Source: Deltaproteobacteria bacterium
GTDB lineage: Bacteria > Myxococcota_A > UBA796 > SXON01
Length of the DNA stretch: 64,000 bases
NCBI GenBank assembly: GCA_947445035.1
Contig: CANFCK010000002.1
Span: forward strand, 186,001-250,000
Direction: 5' to 3'
A program made the translations under genes and the position numbers. The first letter of the stretch is position 1. Each line of letters begins with the position of its first letter. Shown here in pieces: positions 52,706 through 60,890 of the stretch. The notes under the pieces are model-generated. The model was not told the origin of the DNA. It did not search any database and saw only the letters and a program-made list of their open reading frames with translations.

Positions 52706-52740
52706 GTTCTAATAAAAAAAGATAGATATCTATCGATCGC
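52706..52740. promoter_or_regulatory. AT-rich patch with a 14-bp perfect palindrome
   Basis: In the 200-bp gap between divergent dacB and sppA, an A-tract (52714-52720) is followed by GATAGATATCTATC (52721-52734), a perfect palindrome. The surroundings are strongly AT-rich against a GC-rich genome, as expected for a promoter/operator region serving one or both genes. I cannot assign exact -35/-10 hexamers with confidence. Confidence 0.5.
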
Positions 52741-52813
52741 TGGCATCAAATCGAGCACGGCGATTGTAATGTCAAGAGCTCGCCCCGACGCTCGATACCG
52801 TTAGCTTCTCCCC

Positions 52814-55231
52814 ATGCTGCTGCTCCTGGTCCTCCACGTGCTCGCCGCTCCCGTCGAGCGCCCGGCGCTCACCTTCCACGGCGCGGCGGGCGAGGACGGC
52901 GCGCACACGCTGTACCTGAACCCAGCGCTCCTCAATTTCGATCGTGATCCGGTCTTTGGGCTGTACTACGGACTCGAGGACCCGCTGACCGGGACCGGCA
53001 ACTCCTTTTCGTTTCTGACCACGGGCGGGGGGGCCGGCGTCGGCGTCAGTTACCGCGAGGTCACCCCCGAAACCGCGTGGTGGACGCTGTCGAGCGGCGT
53101 GTCGGTTCGGCTCGAAGACACGTTGACGCTCGGCAGTGCGCTGCATTGGGAGCTCCCGGAAGGGGGCGCCAAAAACTTCGTGAGCTGGGACCTCGGGCTG
53201 GCGTGGCGGCCTGCGCCCTGGCTAGGACTCGGCGCCAGCGCGCTGAACCTCGGCTCCCCGGCCCCCGAGTTGGGCGTGGTCAGCCGGTACGACGCCGGCG
53301 TCGCGCTGCGGCCGTTTGGCGACGTCGTCACGCTTGGGGTTGACTACCTGGCCGACACCCCGGTGGATGCCGCGGTCCAGCACTCCTTGGGGGCTTCGCT
53401 GCGCGTGCGGGCCGCACGCGGGGTGTGGCTGCGCGGGTGGGGAAGTCGCGGGCTCAGCGACAGCGCCACCATCGGGTTTGGCGGTGCAGTGGAGCTGCAC
53501 TTCGGGGACCTGGCGGTCGGGCTGGGCGGCGCGGGAACAGATCGCGGCGGGAGCCCGGCCCTGGCGGGCTACGTCACGAGCCTGGAAGGCGACGACCAGC
53601 TTTTCCTCCCCGGCCGACGAATCGCCGAGATCAACCTGGATTCGGCTTTCCCGTACCAACCCCAGGCCGGCCTGCTTGCGCCCGCCGAAGAAAGTTACTT
53701 CTCACTTTTGCGGCGGCTGGACGCCGCCGGTCGGGACCCGCGCCTCAAGGGCATCCTGCTACGCATCGACGGCGCCGGCTTCTCTATGGCCCAGATCGAA
53801 GAGCTGCGCGGGCTGATCAAGGCGGCGCGACGCCAGGGCAAGGCCGTGGCCGCGTGGCTGGGCGCCGGCGGCTCCAATGGCGACTACCTTTTGGCCCGGG
53901 CCTGCGACAAGGTCTACCTCCACCCCGCCGGAGGCCTCGAACTACTGGGCATCTCCGCCGAGGTGCAGTACTTCAAGGGCGCCCTCGAACTGGTTGGCGT
54001 CAGTGCCCAGTACGCCCAGCGCTCCGACTACAAGTCGGGCCCGGAGCCGATGACCCGAACCGGCTCTTCCGATCCATCTCGGGAGCAGACCGAGGCCCTC
54101 GTTGACGACCTCTTCGGCACACTGGTCAGCGGCATCGCAGAAGGTCTGGGCCGTACGCACGACGAGGTGAGGACGCTCGTTGACGGCGGTCCCTACAGCG
54201 CGAGGGAGGCCCTCGCCAAGGGACTCGTCGACGGGCTCTTCTACCCAGACGAGCTGCGTTCGGAGCTCGCCGACGTCTTCCCGGGCGAGTACCACCTGGT
54301 CCGCGATTACGCGCAGACGGTCGATCACAGCGGGTGGGAGCCCCAGCGCGCGGTCGCGGTCGTGGTCGTGGACGGCACCATCACCGACGGCGAGTCCAGC
54401 CCGGGCGGCTTGCTGAGCGGTGCCGCGACGGGAGCGAAAACTGTCGTGGAGGCACTGGAAAAAGCCGCAGAGACTCGGTCGATCAAGGCTGTGGTGCTCC
54501 GGGTCGACAGCCCGGGCGGAAGCGCCTTCGCCTCTGACGAAATCTGGCGCGGCGTCGAAAGAGTGAAGCTCGCGGGAAAGCCGGTCGTGGTGTCGATGGG
54601 AGGCTACGCCGCCAGTGGGGGGTACTACGTCGCCGCAGGTGCCGACTCGATCTGGGCCGAGCCGAGCACGGTGACAGGCAGCATCGGGGTGTACGGCGGC
54701 AAGGTGAACCTCGAGGGGCTCTTCGGCAAGCTTGGGATCAACACCGAGACCACCGCCCGAGGGCGCAACGCGTCGATGTTTTCTATGTCGCGACCGATGG
54801 ATGACATCGAGTATGCAGCGCTGGACCGCCTCATCGGTGAGACCTACGAACAGTTCAAGGATCGGGTCGCGACAGGACGGAATCTGCCCCCCGAGCAGGT
54901 GGAGCTCGTCGCTCGAGGGCGGGTGTGGTCCGGCGCGCGCGCGAAGGAAAAGGGCCTGGTCGACAGCCACGGCGGCTTCTTCGACGCACTCGCCGACGCC
55001 CGACTCCGCGCGGGCATGAATCCGACCGCTGCGTACAACCTGGTGATTCTGGACCCCTACTCCGGGGCGCTGACCCTGCCGGGGCAGCTGATCCAACTCG
55101 GCCGCGTGGTCCAGGCCGCGCTGGCGCCCCAGGTTCAGCTCCCGGCTGAAATGAAGGAGTTTTGGCAGTTCACCGCGCTGGCCGAGGAGCGCGTCTTCGC
55201 GATGTTGCCGTACTCGCTTCGGATCCAGTGA
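52814..55231 (+). CDS. sppA: SppA-type (S49) protease with N-terminal beta-barrel-like domain
   Basis: 805 residues. The signal-like start (MLLLLVLHVLAAPV) is followed by about 250 residues resembling an outer-membrane barrel or porin-like beta-sheet (YLNPALLNFDRDPVFGLYYG, GVALRPFGDVVTLGVDYL). The tandem S49 domains follow (about 265-805). They have the catalytic Lys407 in SDYKSGPEP and Ser601 in GYAASGGYY, the Lys/Ser dyad of 67K-type SppA. SppA degrades signal peptides and other membrane fragments. Standard SppA (about 618 residues) has an N-terminal membrane anchor, not this domain. Confidence 0.88.
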   Translation: MLLLLVLHVLAAPVERPALTFHGAAGEDGAHTLYLNPALLNFDRDPVFGLYYGLEDPLTGTGNSFSFLTTGGGAGVGVSYREVTPETAWWTLSSGVSVRLEDTLTLGSALHWELPEGGAKNFVSWDLGLAWRPAPWLGLGASALNLGSPAPELGVVSRYDAGVALRPFGDVVTLGVDYLADTPVDAAVQHSLGASLRVRAARGVWLRGWGSRGLSDSATIGFGGAVELHFGDLAVGLGGAGTDRGGSPALAGYVTSLEGDDQLFLPGRRIAEINLDSAFPYQPQAGLLAPAEESYFSLLRRLDAAGRDPRLKGILLRIDGAGFSMAQIEELRGLIKAARRQGKAVAAWLGAGGSNGDYLLARACDKVYLHPAGGLELLGISAEVQYFKGALELVGVSAQYAQRSDYKSGPEPMTRTGSSDPSREQTEALVDDLFGTLVSGIAEGLGRTHDEVRTLVDGGPYSAREALAKGLVDGLFYPDELRSELADVFPGEYHLVRDYAQTVDHSGWEPQRAVAVVVVDGTITDGESSPGGLLSGAATGAKTVVEALEKAAETRSIKAVVLRVDSPGGSAFASDEIWRGVERVKLAGKPVVVSMGGYAASGGYYVAAGADSIWAEPSTVTGSIGVYGGKVNLEGLFGKLGINTETTARGRNASMFSMSRPMDDIEYAALDRLIGETYEQFKDRVATGRNLPPEQVELVARGRVWSGARAKEKGLVDSHGGFFDALADARLRAGMNPTAAYNLVILDPYSGALTLPGQLIQLGRVVQAALAPQVQLPAEMKEFWQFTALAEERVFAMLPYSLRIQ

Positions 55232-56661
55232 CCGAGCCCCGTCCCGCGCCGCGAATCCTCGTCTGCGATGACGACCGCGCCGTGCGCACCGCCCTCAACG
55301 TGAACCTCAGCAAGGCCGGCTACCGCGTGACGCTGTGTGACTCCGCCGAAGAGGCGCTCGAAAGCATGGCGGGCGACCCCGCGGACCTGATTCTGAGTGA
55401 CGTGAAGATGCCGGGACGGTCAGGTCTGGACCTGCTTGCAGAGGCGCGGCGGCACTGGCCCGATACCCGCGTGGTGATCATGACCGGATTCGGCTCGGTG
55501 GCCGACGCGGTCAACGCGATGAAGGCCGGGGCCTCTGACTACCTGATCAAGCCGATCGAGCGGGACGCGCTGCTCTTGCTGCTTGAGCGTGCCCTGGAAA
55601 GCCGGGCGTTGGTTCGTGAAGTACGCCAGCTGCGCCGCGAGGTGGACGCCAAGTACGGCTTCTCGAATCTCATTGGGGCAACCTCCGTCATGCACGAGGT
55701 TTACGACCAGGTGCAGGCGGTGGCGGAATCCGGTGCGCTGGTCCTGATTCAGGGTGAGACCGGCACCGGCAAGGAGCTCATCGCCCACGCGATCCACTAT
55801 CGGTCCAGCCGCGCGCAAGCGCCACTCGTCGCGGTCAACTGCGGGGCCCTTCCCGAAAACCTCCTCGAATCTGAACTTTTCGGCCACGAGAAGGGGGCGT
55901 TCACCGGGGCCTTGCGCACGCACCAGGGAAAGTTCGAGCAAGCTGATGGAGGCACGCTTTTCCTCGACGAAATCGGCGAAATCCCGCAGTCGGTGCAAGT
56001 TCGTTTGCTCCGCGTCCTCGAAGGCGGCAGCTTCACCCGTGTGGGCGGGGAGCGCCCGGTCAAAGTCGATGTCCGGGTCGTCGTCGCCACCAACCGCGAC
56101 CTTCGCGCCGAAGTGAAGGCGGGCGGCTTCCGCGCCGATCTCTACTACCGACTCAACGTCTTCCCGATTCGACTGCCCCCACTTCGAGATCGGGCGGACG
56201 ACATTCCCCTTTTGGCCGAGCACTTTTTGGCCCGCTACGCCGAGCGCCACGGGCGTCTGCCGCCCCAGTTGACCCCAGAAGCGATCGCGCAGCTACGAAG
56301 TTGGCGTTGGCCTGGGAACGTCCGCGAGCTCGAGCATCTGATGGAGCGCACCTTGCTTTTGTCGGGCGGTGGCGGCGAGATCCGCGCCTTTGCGGTCCCC
56401 GAGGACGCCGCGCCGCCGCCCGCCGACGATTCGTCCGGCGACCAGATGACGCCGCCCGACGGCGATCGCCTCGATGAGCTCGATGCGGGCGGGCTTCCAG
56501 CGCTCCTCGACACTTGGGAACGCCGGCTGATCGTCGCCGCGCTCGAGGCGGAGGGTGGGGTACAAGCCCGCGCCGCCCGGCTGCTTGGAATCAGCCGGAG
56601 CAACCTGAACTACCGAATCGGGCGGCTGGGAATCACCCTGCAGGATGTCAAGTTCAGTTGA
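55228..56661 (+). CDS. Sigma-54-dependent response regulator, NtrC family
   Basis: 477 residues from the GTG that overlaps the sppA stop (GTGA). Receiver domain with phospho-acceptor Asp58 (LILSDVKMPG) and switch Lys (IKPIERD). The AAA+ domain has Walker A GETGTGKE (176-183), the GAFTGA sigma-54 loop (223-228) and an Arg-finger region. A Fis-type HTH (ARAARLLGISRSNLNYRIG) is at the C-terminus. It activates sigma-54 promoters with RpoN (encoded at 2.4-3.9 kb). No sensor kinase is adjacent, so it is an orphan regulator here. Confidence 0.95.
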   Translation: MTEPRPAPRILVCDDDRAVRTALNVNLSKAGYRVTLCDSAEEALESMAGDPADLILSDVKMPGRSGLDLLAEARRHWPDTRVVIMTGFGSVADAVNAMKAGASDYLIKPIERDALLLLLERALESRALVREVRQLRREVDAKYGFSNLIGATSVMHEVYDQVQAVAESGALVLIQGETGTGKELIAHAIHYRSSRAQAPLVAVNCGALPENLLESELFGHEKGAFTGALRTHQGKFEQADGGTLFLDEIGEIPQSVQVRLLRVLEGGSFTRVGGERPVKVDVRVVVATNRDLRAEVKAGGFRADLYYRLNVFPIRLPPLRDRADDIPLLAEHFLARYAERHGRLPPQLTPEAIAQLRSWRWPGNVRELEHLMERTLLLSGGGGEIRAFAVPEDAAPPPADDSSGDQMTPPDGDRLDELDAGGLPALLDTWERRLIVAALEAEGGVQARAARLLGISRSNLNYRIGRLGITLQDVKFS

Positions 56662-56666
56662 GATGG

Positions 56667-56957
56667 CTACGGGTGGAAGTAGAGCGCGCGCAGCTCGTCG
56701 CAGCTCATCTGCCCCAGATCTTCAGCCGCCGCCGTGCATGCCTCATTCGCGACAGAAACCTGCCGAAGCTCAAGATGCAGGCGCTCGTTGTCCCAATCCG
56801 TGCGGCAGGCATCCCCCCACGCCACGCGGCTCGCGGCATCGAAGTCGTCCCAGGAAGCCCCCCACTCGCCTAGGCAAGGCTCGATCGCCTGGGCGGTGGT
56901 CGCGCACAGCTGGTAGCAGGTGTCGCTGGTGCACCCTGCGAACGCCAGCGCCACCAC
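56667..56957 (-). CDS. Small Cys-rich predicted lipoprotein
   Basis: 96 residues from the GTG at 56957 (next codon is also GTG). Leader of nine residues, (M)VALAFAGC. The mature part has six more Cys (DTCYQLC, EPCLG, DACRT, EACTA, MSCDE) in a helical pattern: WGASWDDFDAASRVAWGDAC, ALYF end. The longer open frame runs through the tRNA gene and is discarded. The start lies 8 bases after the tRNA-Phe CCA end with no Shine-Dalgarno. The mRNA may be released by tRNA 3' processing. Confidence 0.6.
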   Translation of the reverse strand: MVALAFAGCTSDTCYQLCATTAQAIEPCLGEWGASWDDFDAASRVAWGDACRTDWDNERLHLELRQVSVANEACTAAAEDLGQMSCDELRALYFHP

Positions 56958-56965
56958 GTAAAGTG

Positions 56966-57041
56966 TGGTGGCCGGGGAGGGAGTTGAACCCCCGACACGG
57001 GGATTTTCAGTCCCCTGCTCTACCAACTGAGCTACCCGGCC
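56966..57041 (-). tRNA. tRNA-Phe (GAA anticodon), CCA encoded
   Basis: 76 nt with a full cloverleaf: acceptor GGCCGGG/CCCGGCC, D-arm GCUC...GAGC, anticodon stem GGGGA/UCCCC with loop CUGAAAA (anticodon GAA), T-arm GGGGG-UUCAACU-CCCUC, discriminator A, and genomic CCA. The lipoprotein gene begins 8 bases downstream. Confidence 0.97.
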
Positions 57042-57096
57042 CACAGGGCGGCCATCTATGCGCGGAGCGGGCATGCGTCAACCGTGTTCCCAGCCG

Positions 57097-57471
57097 CTAC
57101 ACGTCGAAGGAAGTACCGCATCCGCAGGAACGCTTCACGTTGGGATTCTCGATGTGGAAACCTGCACCGATCAGCTCGTCCCGGTAATCGACCGCCGACC
57201 CTTGCAGGTACTGCCGATGCAAGGGGTTGAGGAAGACCCGCACGCCGCCGAAGGTATAGACCTCGTCCTCGGGCTGCGGCGCCTCCTCGAACTCGAGCTG
57301 GTAGCTGTAGCCGGAACAACCCCCGCCCTGAATGCCAAAGCGGAGGCCGAAGCCGTCCATCTTGTTTTCGCCGAGCATGCGGAGGATGTGACCCACCGCG
57401 CCATCGGTAAGGGTGACGGCAGGGCCTTCAACGGCGGCCTCGGGCGTCGTCCAGACGTTTCCGGATTCCAT
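57097..57471 (-). CDS. IscA/ErpA-type iron-sulfur cluster assembly protein
   Basis: 124 residues from the ATG at 57471 (GGAG 7 bases upstream; GTG 57477 also possible). The three conserved Cys are present: one in GGGCSGYSYQLEF and the C-terminal CGC pair (KRSCGCGTSF). The A-type carrier holds an Fe-S cluster and passes it to targets. Which subtype (IscA, ErpA or SufA) cannot be decided. It may cooperate with the BolA/Grx4 pair at 8 kb, but it lies far away. No isc or suf operon is nearby. Confidence 0.93.
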   Translation of the reverse strand: MESGNVWTTPEAAVEGPAVTLTDGAVGHILRMLGENKMDGFGLRFGIQGGGCSGYSYQLEFEEAPQPEDEVYTFGGVRVFLNPLHRQYLQGSAVDYRDELIGAGFHIENPNVKRSCGCGTSFDV

Positions 57472-57535
57472 GAGCACTCCACGTGCGTCACACTGTAATC
57501 ACCATCTGCCCGGGGGAAGCGTTAGCCAGCTCACC

Positions 57536-58090
57536 GTGCGGGTGCTCGTCGTCGACAACTTGGACAGCTTCACCTGGTCGCTGGTTCAGCAAGTGCAGTT
57601 CCTGGGCCACGAGGTGGTGGTGGTCCGGGATGAGCTGCCGGGCGATGCCGACCGCGCCGAGCTCATCCTGCTTTCGCCTGGACCGGGCCGCCCCGAGGAC
57701 CATCCGACGACGATGGCCGTCCTACGCGAGCTGACGGTGCCGATTTTCGGCGTGTGTCTGGGGATGCAGGCCATCGCGCTGCAGTTCGGGGGTGCCGTCG
57801 TGCCGTCGAGGACCATCGTCCACGGGCGGACCAGTCGCATCTTCCACCGTGGCGGCAGCTTCCTGGGCGGTCTCCCCTCCCCCTTCCGCGCGACCCGCTA
57901 CCACTCGCTGGCGACGGCGGACCTACCGAGAAGCCTGGAGGTGCTGGCGCGCACCCGCGATGGCGAGATCATGGCGCTGCGTCACCGCACCCGGCCCATC
58001 TATGGCGTGCAATTCCACCCCGAGAGTGTCGCGACCGAATTCGGGCTCCAACTCATTGCCGGCGTGCTCCGTGAGGCAGCCGCCGGCTGA
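57536..58090 (+). CDS. Anthranilate/aminodeoxychorismate synthase component II (glutamine amidotransferase)
   Basis: 184 residues from the GTG at 57536 (GTGCGGGTGCTCG). Class I glutaminase triad: Cys in FGVCLGMQA and His-Glu in FHPES. TrpG/PabA features are DNLDSFTWSLVQQ and LLSPGPGRPED. It produces ammonia for a chorismate-binding partner (TrpE or PabB) not present here, so trpG and pabA cannot be separated. It is convergent with nusB (5 bp gap). Confidence 0.92.
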   Translation: MRVLVVDNLDSFTWSLVQQVQFLGHEVVVVRDELPGDADRAELILLSPGPGRPEDHPTTMAVLRELTVPIFGVCLGMQAIALQFGGAVVPSRTIVHGRTSRIFHRGGSFLGGLPSPFRATRYHSLATADLPRSLEVLARTRDGEIMALRHRTRPIYGVQFHPESVATEFGLQLIAGVLREAAAG

Positions 58091-58095
58091 CCAGG

Positions 58096-58557
58096 CTAGC
58101 CGCGCGGCCGCCGTCCGCCCCGACCCAGCTCGCCCGCGATCCGATCCAGAAGCCCGTTGACGAACGCCCGCGACTCTGCGCCACCCAGGCGCTTGGCGAG
58201 TTCGATCGCCTCGTTGATGGTCACGCTCGTAGGAATGTCGGGCCGCTGCAGGAGCTCCCACGTTCCGAGCCGGAGAATGTTGCGATCGACAACCGGCATG
58301 CGGGGGACGCGCCAGTGCTCGCTGGCGCCTTCGATTCGCGCATCGATGTCGTCCCGCGCGTCCATGACGCCTCGCACGAGTTCGGCGGCGAACTCGGACT
58401 CTTCGGGGCTGACCGGTTCTTCGAGCGGGTCGGACAGCACGTCGAGCTGGGAGGCCCACAACCCGGCAAGGGCAACGCCACCGGCGACCCCGGATAGGTC
58501 GGCAGCGTAGAGCGCCTGGATGGCGAACTCGCGCGCGCGGCGGCGTCCGGCCTTCAT
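58096..58557 (-). CDS. nusB: Transcription antitermination protein NusB
   Basis: 153 residues with the NusB helical bundle: RRRAREFAIQALYAADLSGV, then RMPVVDRNILRLGTWELL and INEAIELAKRLGGAESRAFVNGLLDRI, which are strong family signatures. It forms the boxA-binding complex with NusE for rRNA antitermination. It ends the conserved ribD-ribE-ribB(A)-ribH-nusB run, 2 bp after the ribH stop. Confidence 0.96.
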   Translation of the reverse strand: MKAGRRRAREFAIQALYAADLSGVAGGVALAGLWASQLDVLSDPLEEPVSPEESEFAAELVRGVMDARDDIDARIEGASEHWRVPRMPVVDRNILRLGTWELLQRPDIPTSVTINEAIELAKRLGGAESRAFVNGLLDRIAGELGRGGRRPRG

Positions 58558-58559
58558 GG

Positions 58560-59027
58560 TTACTGCAACTTCCGGAAAAGGTCGACCATCTCGACCGCGG
58601 TGACCGCCGCTTCAGCGCCTTTGTTGCCCATTTTTCCGCCGGCGCGGTCGATGGCCTGCTCCAGGTTCTCGGTGGTGAGCACGCCGAAGATCACCGGAAT
58701 CCCGCTGGACAGCCCGGCGGCGGCGACGCCCTTGGCGGCCTCACCGGCCACGTAGTCGAAGTGGGCAGTCCCACCGCGGATGACACAGCCCAGGGCGATG
58801 ACCGCGTCATAGTCACCGCTATCCGCGAGCTTCTTGCAGGTGACGCCGAGCTCGAACGCGCCCGGAACCCGGACCAGATCGATGTTCGCGTCCTCCGCGC
58901 CGTGCCGCATCAGCGCGCCGACGGCACCGGCCACCAACTTTTCGACGATGAACTCGTTGAACCGCCCGGCGACGATGGCGTAACGACCGCCCTTGTCCAC
59001 CAAAGCGCCTTCGAGGATTCGCGGCAT
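58560..59027 (-). CDS. ribH: 6,7-dimethyl-8-ribityllumazine synthase
   Basis: 155 residues. AIVAGRFNEFIVEKLVAGA, then RVPGAFELGVTCKKLA and ALGCVIRGGTAHFDYVAGE carry the substrate-binding and catalytic His. VIFGVLTTENLEQAIDRAGG and a C-terminal helix complete the fold. It condenses ribityl-aminopyrimidine with dihydroxybutanone phosphate, forming 60-mer or pentamer assemblies. 2-bp gaps to both neighbours. Confidence 0.97.
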   Translation of the reverse strand: MPRILEGALVDKGGRYAIVAGRFNEFIVEKLVAGAVGALMRHGAEDANIDLVRVPGAFELGVTCKKLADSGDYDAVIALGCVIRGGTAHFDYVAGEAAKGVAAAGLSSGIPVIFGVLTTENLEQAIDRAGGKMGNKGAEAAVTAVEMVDLFRKLQ

Positions 59028-59029
59028 GC

Positions 59030-60241
59030 TTACTCCTTTTCAATCGGCGCGGGCAGGTGCCCGAGCTGGACGCGACGAGATTCGAGAAAGCGGCGCCTAT
59101 CCGGGTGCGGCGGGATCGCCAGGGGGACGCGCTCGCGAACGTGGATGCCGAAGCCCTCCAACCCCACGATCTTACGCGGATTGTTCGTCAGCAGGCGCAG
59201 TTCGCGCACGCCCAGGTCCACGAGGATCTGCGCGCCGGTGCCGAGCTCGCGCAGGGCGTCGGGCGCACGCGGGGCCGTCGACTCGGGCGTCAAGTGTTCC
59301 CGGAGACGCTCCAAAAGCGCCGCCTCGCCCCCGCCGTCGAGGTGAAGGTACAGGAGCACGCCGCGCCCCTCCTTCGCGATGGCCGCCAGGGCGGCGTCGA
59401 TCTGCGCGGCGCTGTCGCTCTGGAGCACCCGAAACACATCGGTCGGACCTGCGGCCGTCTGCACCCGGGTGAGGACCGGTCCCCCGCCCAGGTCGCCCCT
59501 GGTGAGCGCGAGGTGCAGCCCCCCTCCCGCGCCCCGGTAAACCCGCGCGCGGAAGGTTCCGTGATCGGGGGTTGCGACTTCCGTGTCGATCTCACAGCGG
59601 ACCAGGCGCTCGTGTGTGAGGCGCCACCGAATCAGGTCGGCCACCGCCACGATGCGGATGCCGTGGGTCTCGCCGAAGATCTTGAGTTCCGGGAGCCTGG
59701 CCATCGTGCCGTCGGGGTTCATGATCTCGCAGATGACGCCGCTAGGGGTGAGCCCAGCCAGGCGGGCGAGGTCCACGCTGCCCTCGGTCTGACCGGTGCG
59801 CACCAGCACGCCGCCGTCGCGCGCGCGCAGCGGGAACACGTGGCCGGGCACGACGAGGTCCGTCGGACCCTTCCGAGGGTCAATTGCAACGCGACATGTA
59901 TGCGCACGGTCCGCCGCTGAGATGCCGGTGGTAACGCCATCGCGGGCCTCGATGGACACCGTGAAGGCCGTCGAAAATGGGGACCGATTGTTCGACGCCA
60001 TCATCGGCAGGCCCAGCTCCTCCACCCGCGCTTCGGTGAGCGTGAGACAGATGAGCCCCCGCGCGTGAGTCGCCATGAAGTTGATGCTCTCGGCGGTGAC
60101 CCGTTCGGTCGCAACGACGAGGTCCCCCTCGTTCTCGCGGTCCTCGTCGTCGACGAGGATGACCATGCGGCCCGCCGCGACGTCGGCGATCGCCAACTCC
60201 ACGCGCCGATCAGGACTCTCAGACATGACTTCGAAGCTCAC
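59030..60241 (-). CDS. ribB: 3,4-dihydroxy-2-butanone-4-phosphate synthase with degenerate RibA-like domain
   Basis: 403 residues from the GTG at 60241 (AAGGAG five bases upstream, GTGA overlap with ribE). The RibB half (about 8-205) has DDEDRENEGDLV, NRSPFSTAFTVSIEAR and GVTTGISAADRAHT intact. The RibA-like half (about 206-403) lacks the Zn-binding Cys triad: the usual CLTGD...RCDC region reads TDVFRVLQSDSAAQID. This matches described RibBX proteins, where GTP cyclohydrolase II activity is lost. Another ribA would be required elsewhere. Confidence 0.92.
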   Translation of the reverse strand: MSFEVMSESPDRRVELAIADVAAGRMVILVDDEDRENEGDLVVATERVTAESINFMATHARGLICLTLTEARVEELGLPMMASNNRSPFSTAFTVSIEARDGVTTGISAADRAHTCRVAIDPRKGPTDLVVPGHVFPLRARDGGVLVRTGQTEGSVDLARLAGLTPSGVICEIMNPDGTMARLPELKIFGETHGIRIVAVADLIRWRLTHERLVRCEIDTEVATPDHGTFRARVYRGAGGGLHLALTRGDLGGGPVLTRVQTAAGPTDVFRVLQSDSAAQIDAALAAIAKEGRGVLLYLHLDGGGEAALLERLREHLTPESTAPRAPDALRELGTGAQILVDLGVRELRLLTNNPRKIVGLEGFGIHVRERVPLAIPPHPDRRRFLESRRVQLGHLPAPIEKE

Positions 60242-60837
60242 GAATTCTCCTTCAGGTAGGGTCCCAACATCCGCTGCACGTACCGCGCAATGACATCGAC
60301 CTCAAGATTGACTCGTTGCCCGAGCTGTACCGCCCCAAACTTGGTGAATTCGGCGGTGTGGGGGATGATCCCCACCGAAAACCCCCGCTCGCTCACGGTG
60401 TTGATCGTCAGGCTCACCCCATCGACGGTGACACAGCCCTTCTCGACGAAGCTCCGCAGCAACGAGGTCGGTGCTCCAACCTCGATCTCCACGAAAGCCG
60501 GGCGGCGTTCTACGCGCAAGAGCGTACCAATTCCATCGACATGCCCTGTTACGAAGTGCCCGCCGAGCCGATCTGTAGGGAGCAGGGCGCGTTCCAGGTG
60601 GATGCGAATCCCAGGTGTGAAATCGTCACAGGTGCTACGCCGAAGGGTCTCCTCCCCCGCCGCCACCTGGAACGCCCCGCGCTCCGTTTTTTCCACGGTC
60701 AAACAGACCCCGTCGCACGACACGGACTCCCCGATCGAAAGATCAGGGAACGGCGCTTCAATCCAGAAGCGCTTCCCCGTGCCGTGCGGCGCGGTCGATC
60801 GTAGGGTTCCGAGCGCCTGGACCAGACCGGTGAACAT
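60238..60837 (-). CDS. ribE: Riboflavin synthase, alpha subunit
   Basis: 199 residues. Begins MFTGLVQALG. Two homologous barrels: GESVSCDGVCLTVEK, LGGHFVTGHVDGIG, then GCVTVDGVSLTINTV and VGIIPHTAEFT. It dismutates two lumazines to riboflavin plus the pyrimidine. It overlaps ribB by 4 bp (GTGA). The 53-bp gap to ribD contains no FMN riboswitch. Confidence 0.96.
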   Translation of the reverse strand: MFTGLVQALGTLRSTAPHGTGKRFWIEAPFPDLSIGESVSCDGVCLTVEKTERGAFQVAAGEETLRRSTCDDFTPGIRIHLERALLPTDRLGGHFVTGHVDGIGTLLRVERRPAFVEIEVGAPTSLLRSFVEKGCVTVDGVSLTINTVSERGFSVGIIPHTAEFTKFGAVQLGQRVNLEVDVIARYVQRMLGPYLKENS

Positions 60838-60890
60838 GTGGCGGCGGGGCTATCCTGAAGCGCGGACGCCGGCGCCCCGGGCGCACCCGG

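Noticed and set aside
56958..57074. N-terminal extension of the small lipoprotein through the tRNA
   Set aside because: This segment is the translated tRNA-Phe (the VAQLVEQ...VGGSTPSP pattern), a common artefact.
60838..60890. FMN riboswitch before riboflavin genes
   Set aside because: Gaps between rib genes are at most 53 bp and hold no RFN-like conserved blocks; ribD overlaps nrdR.
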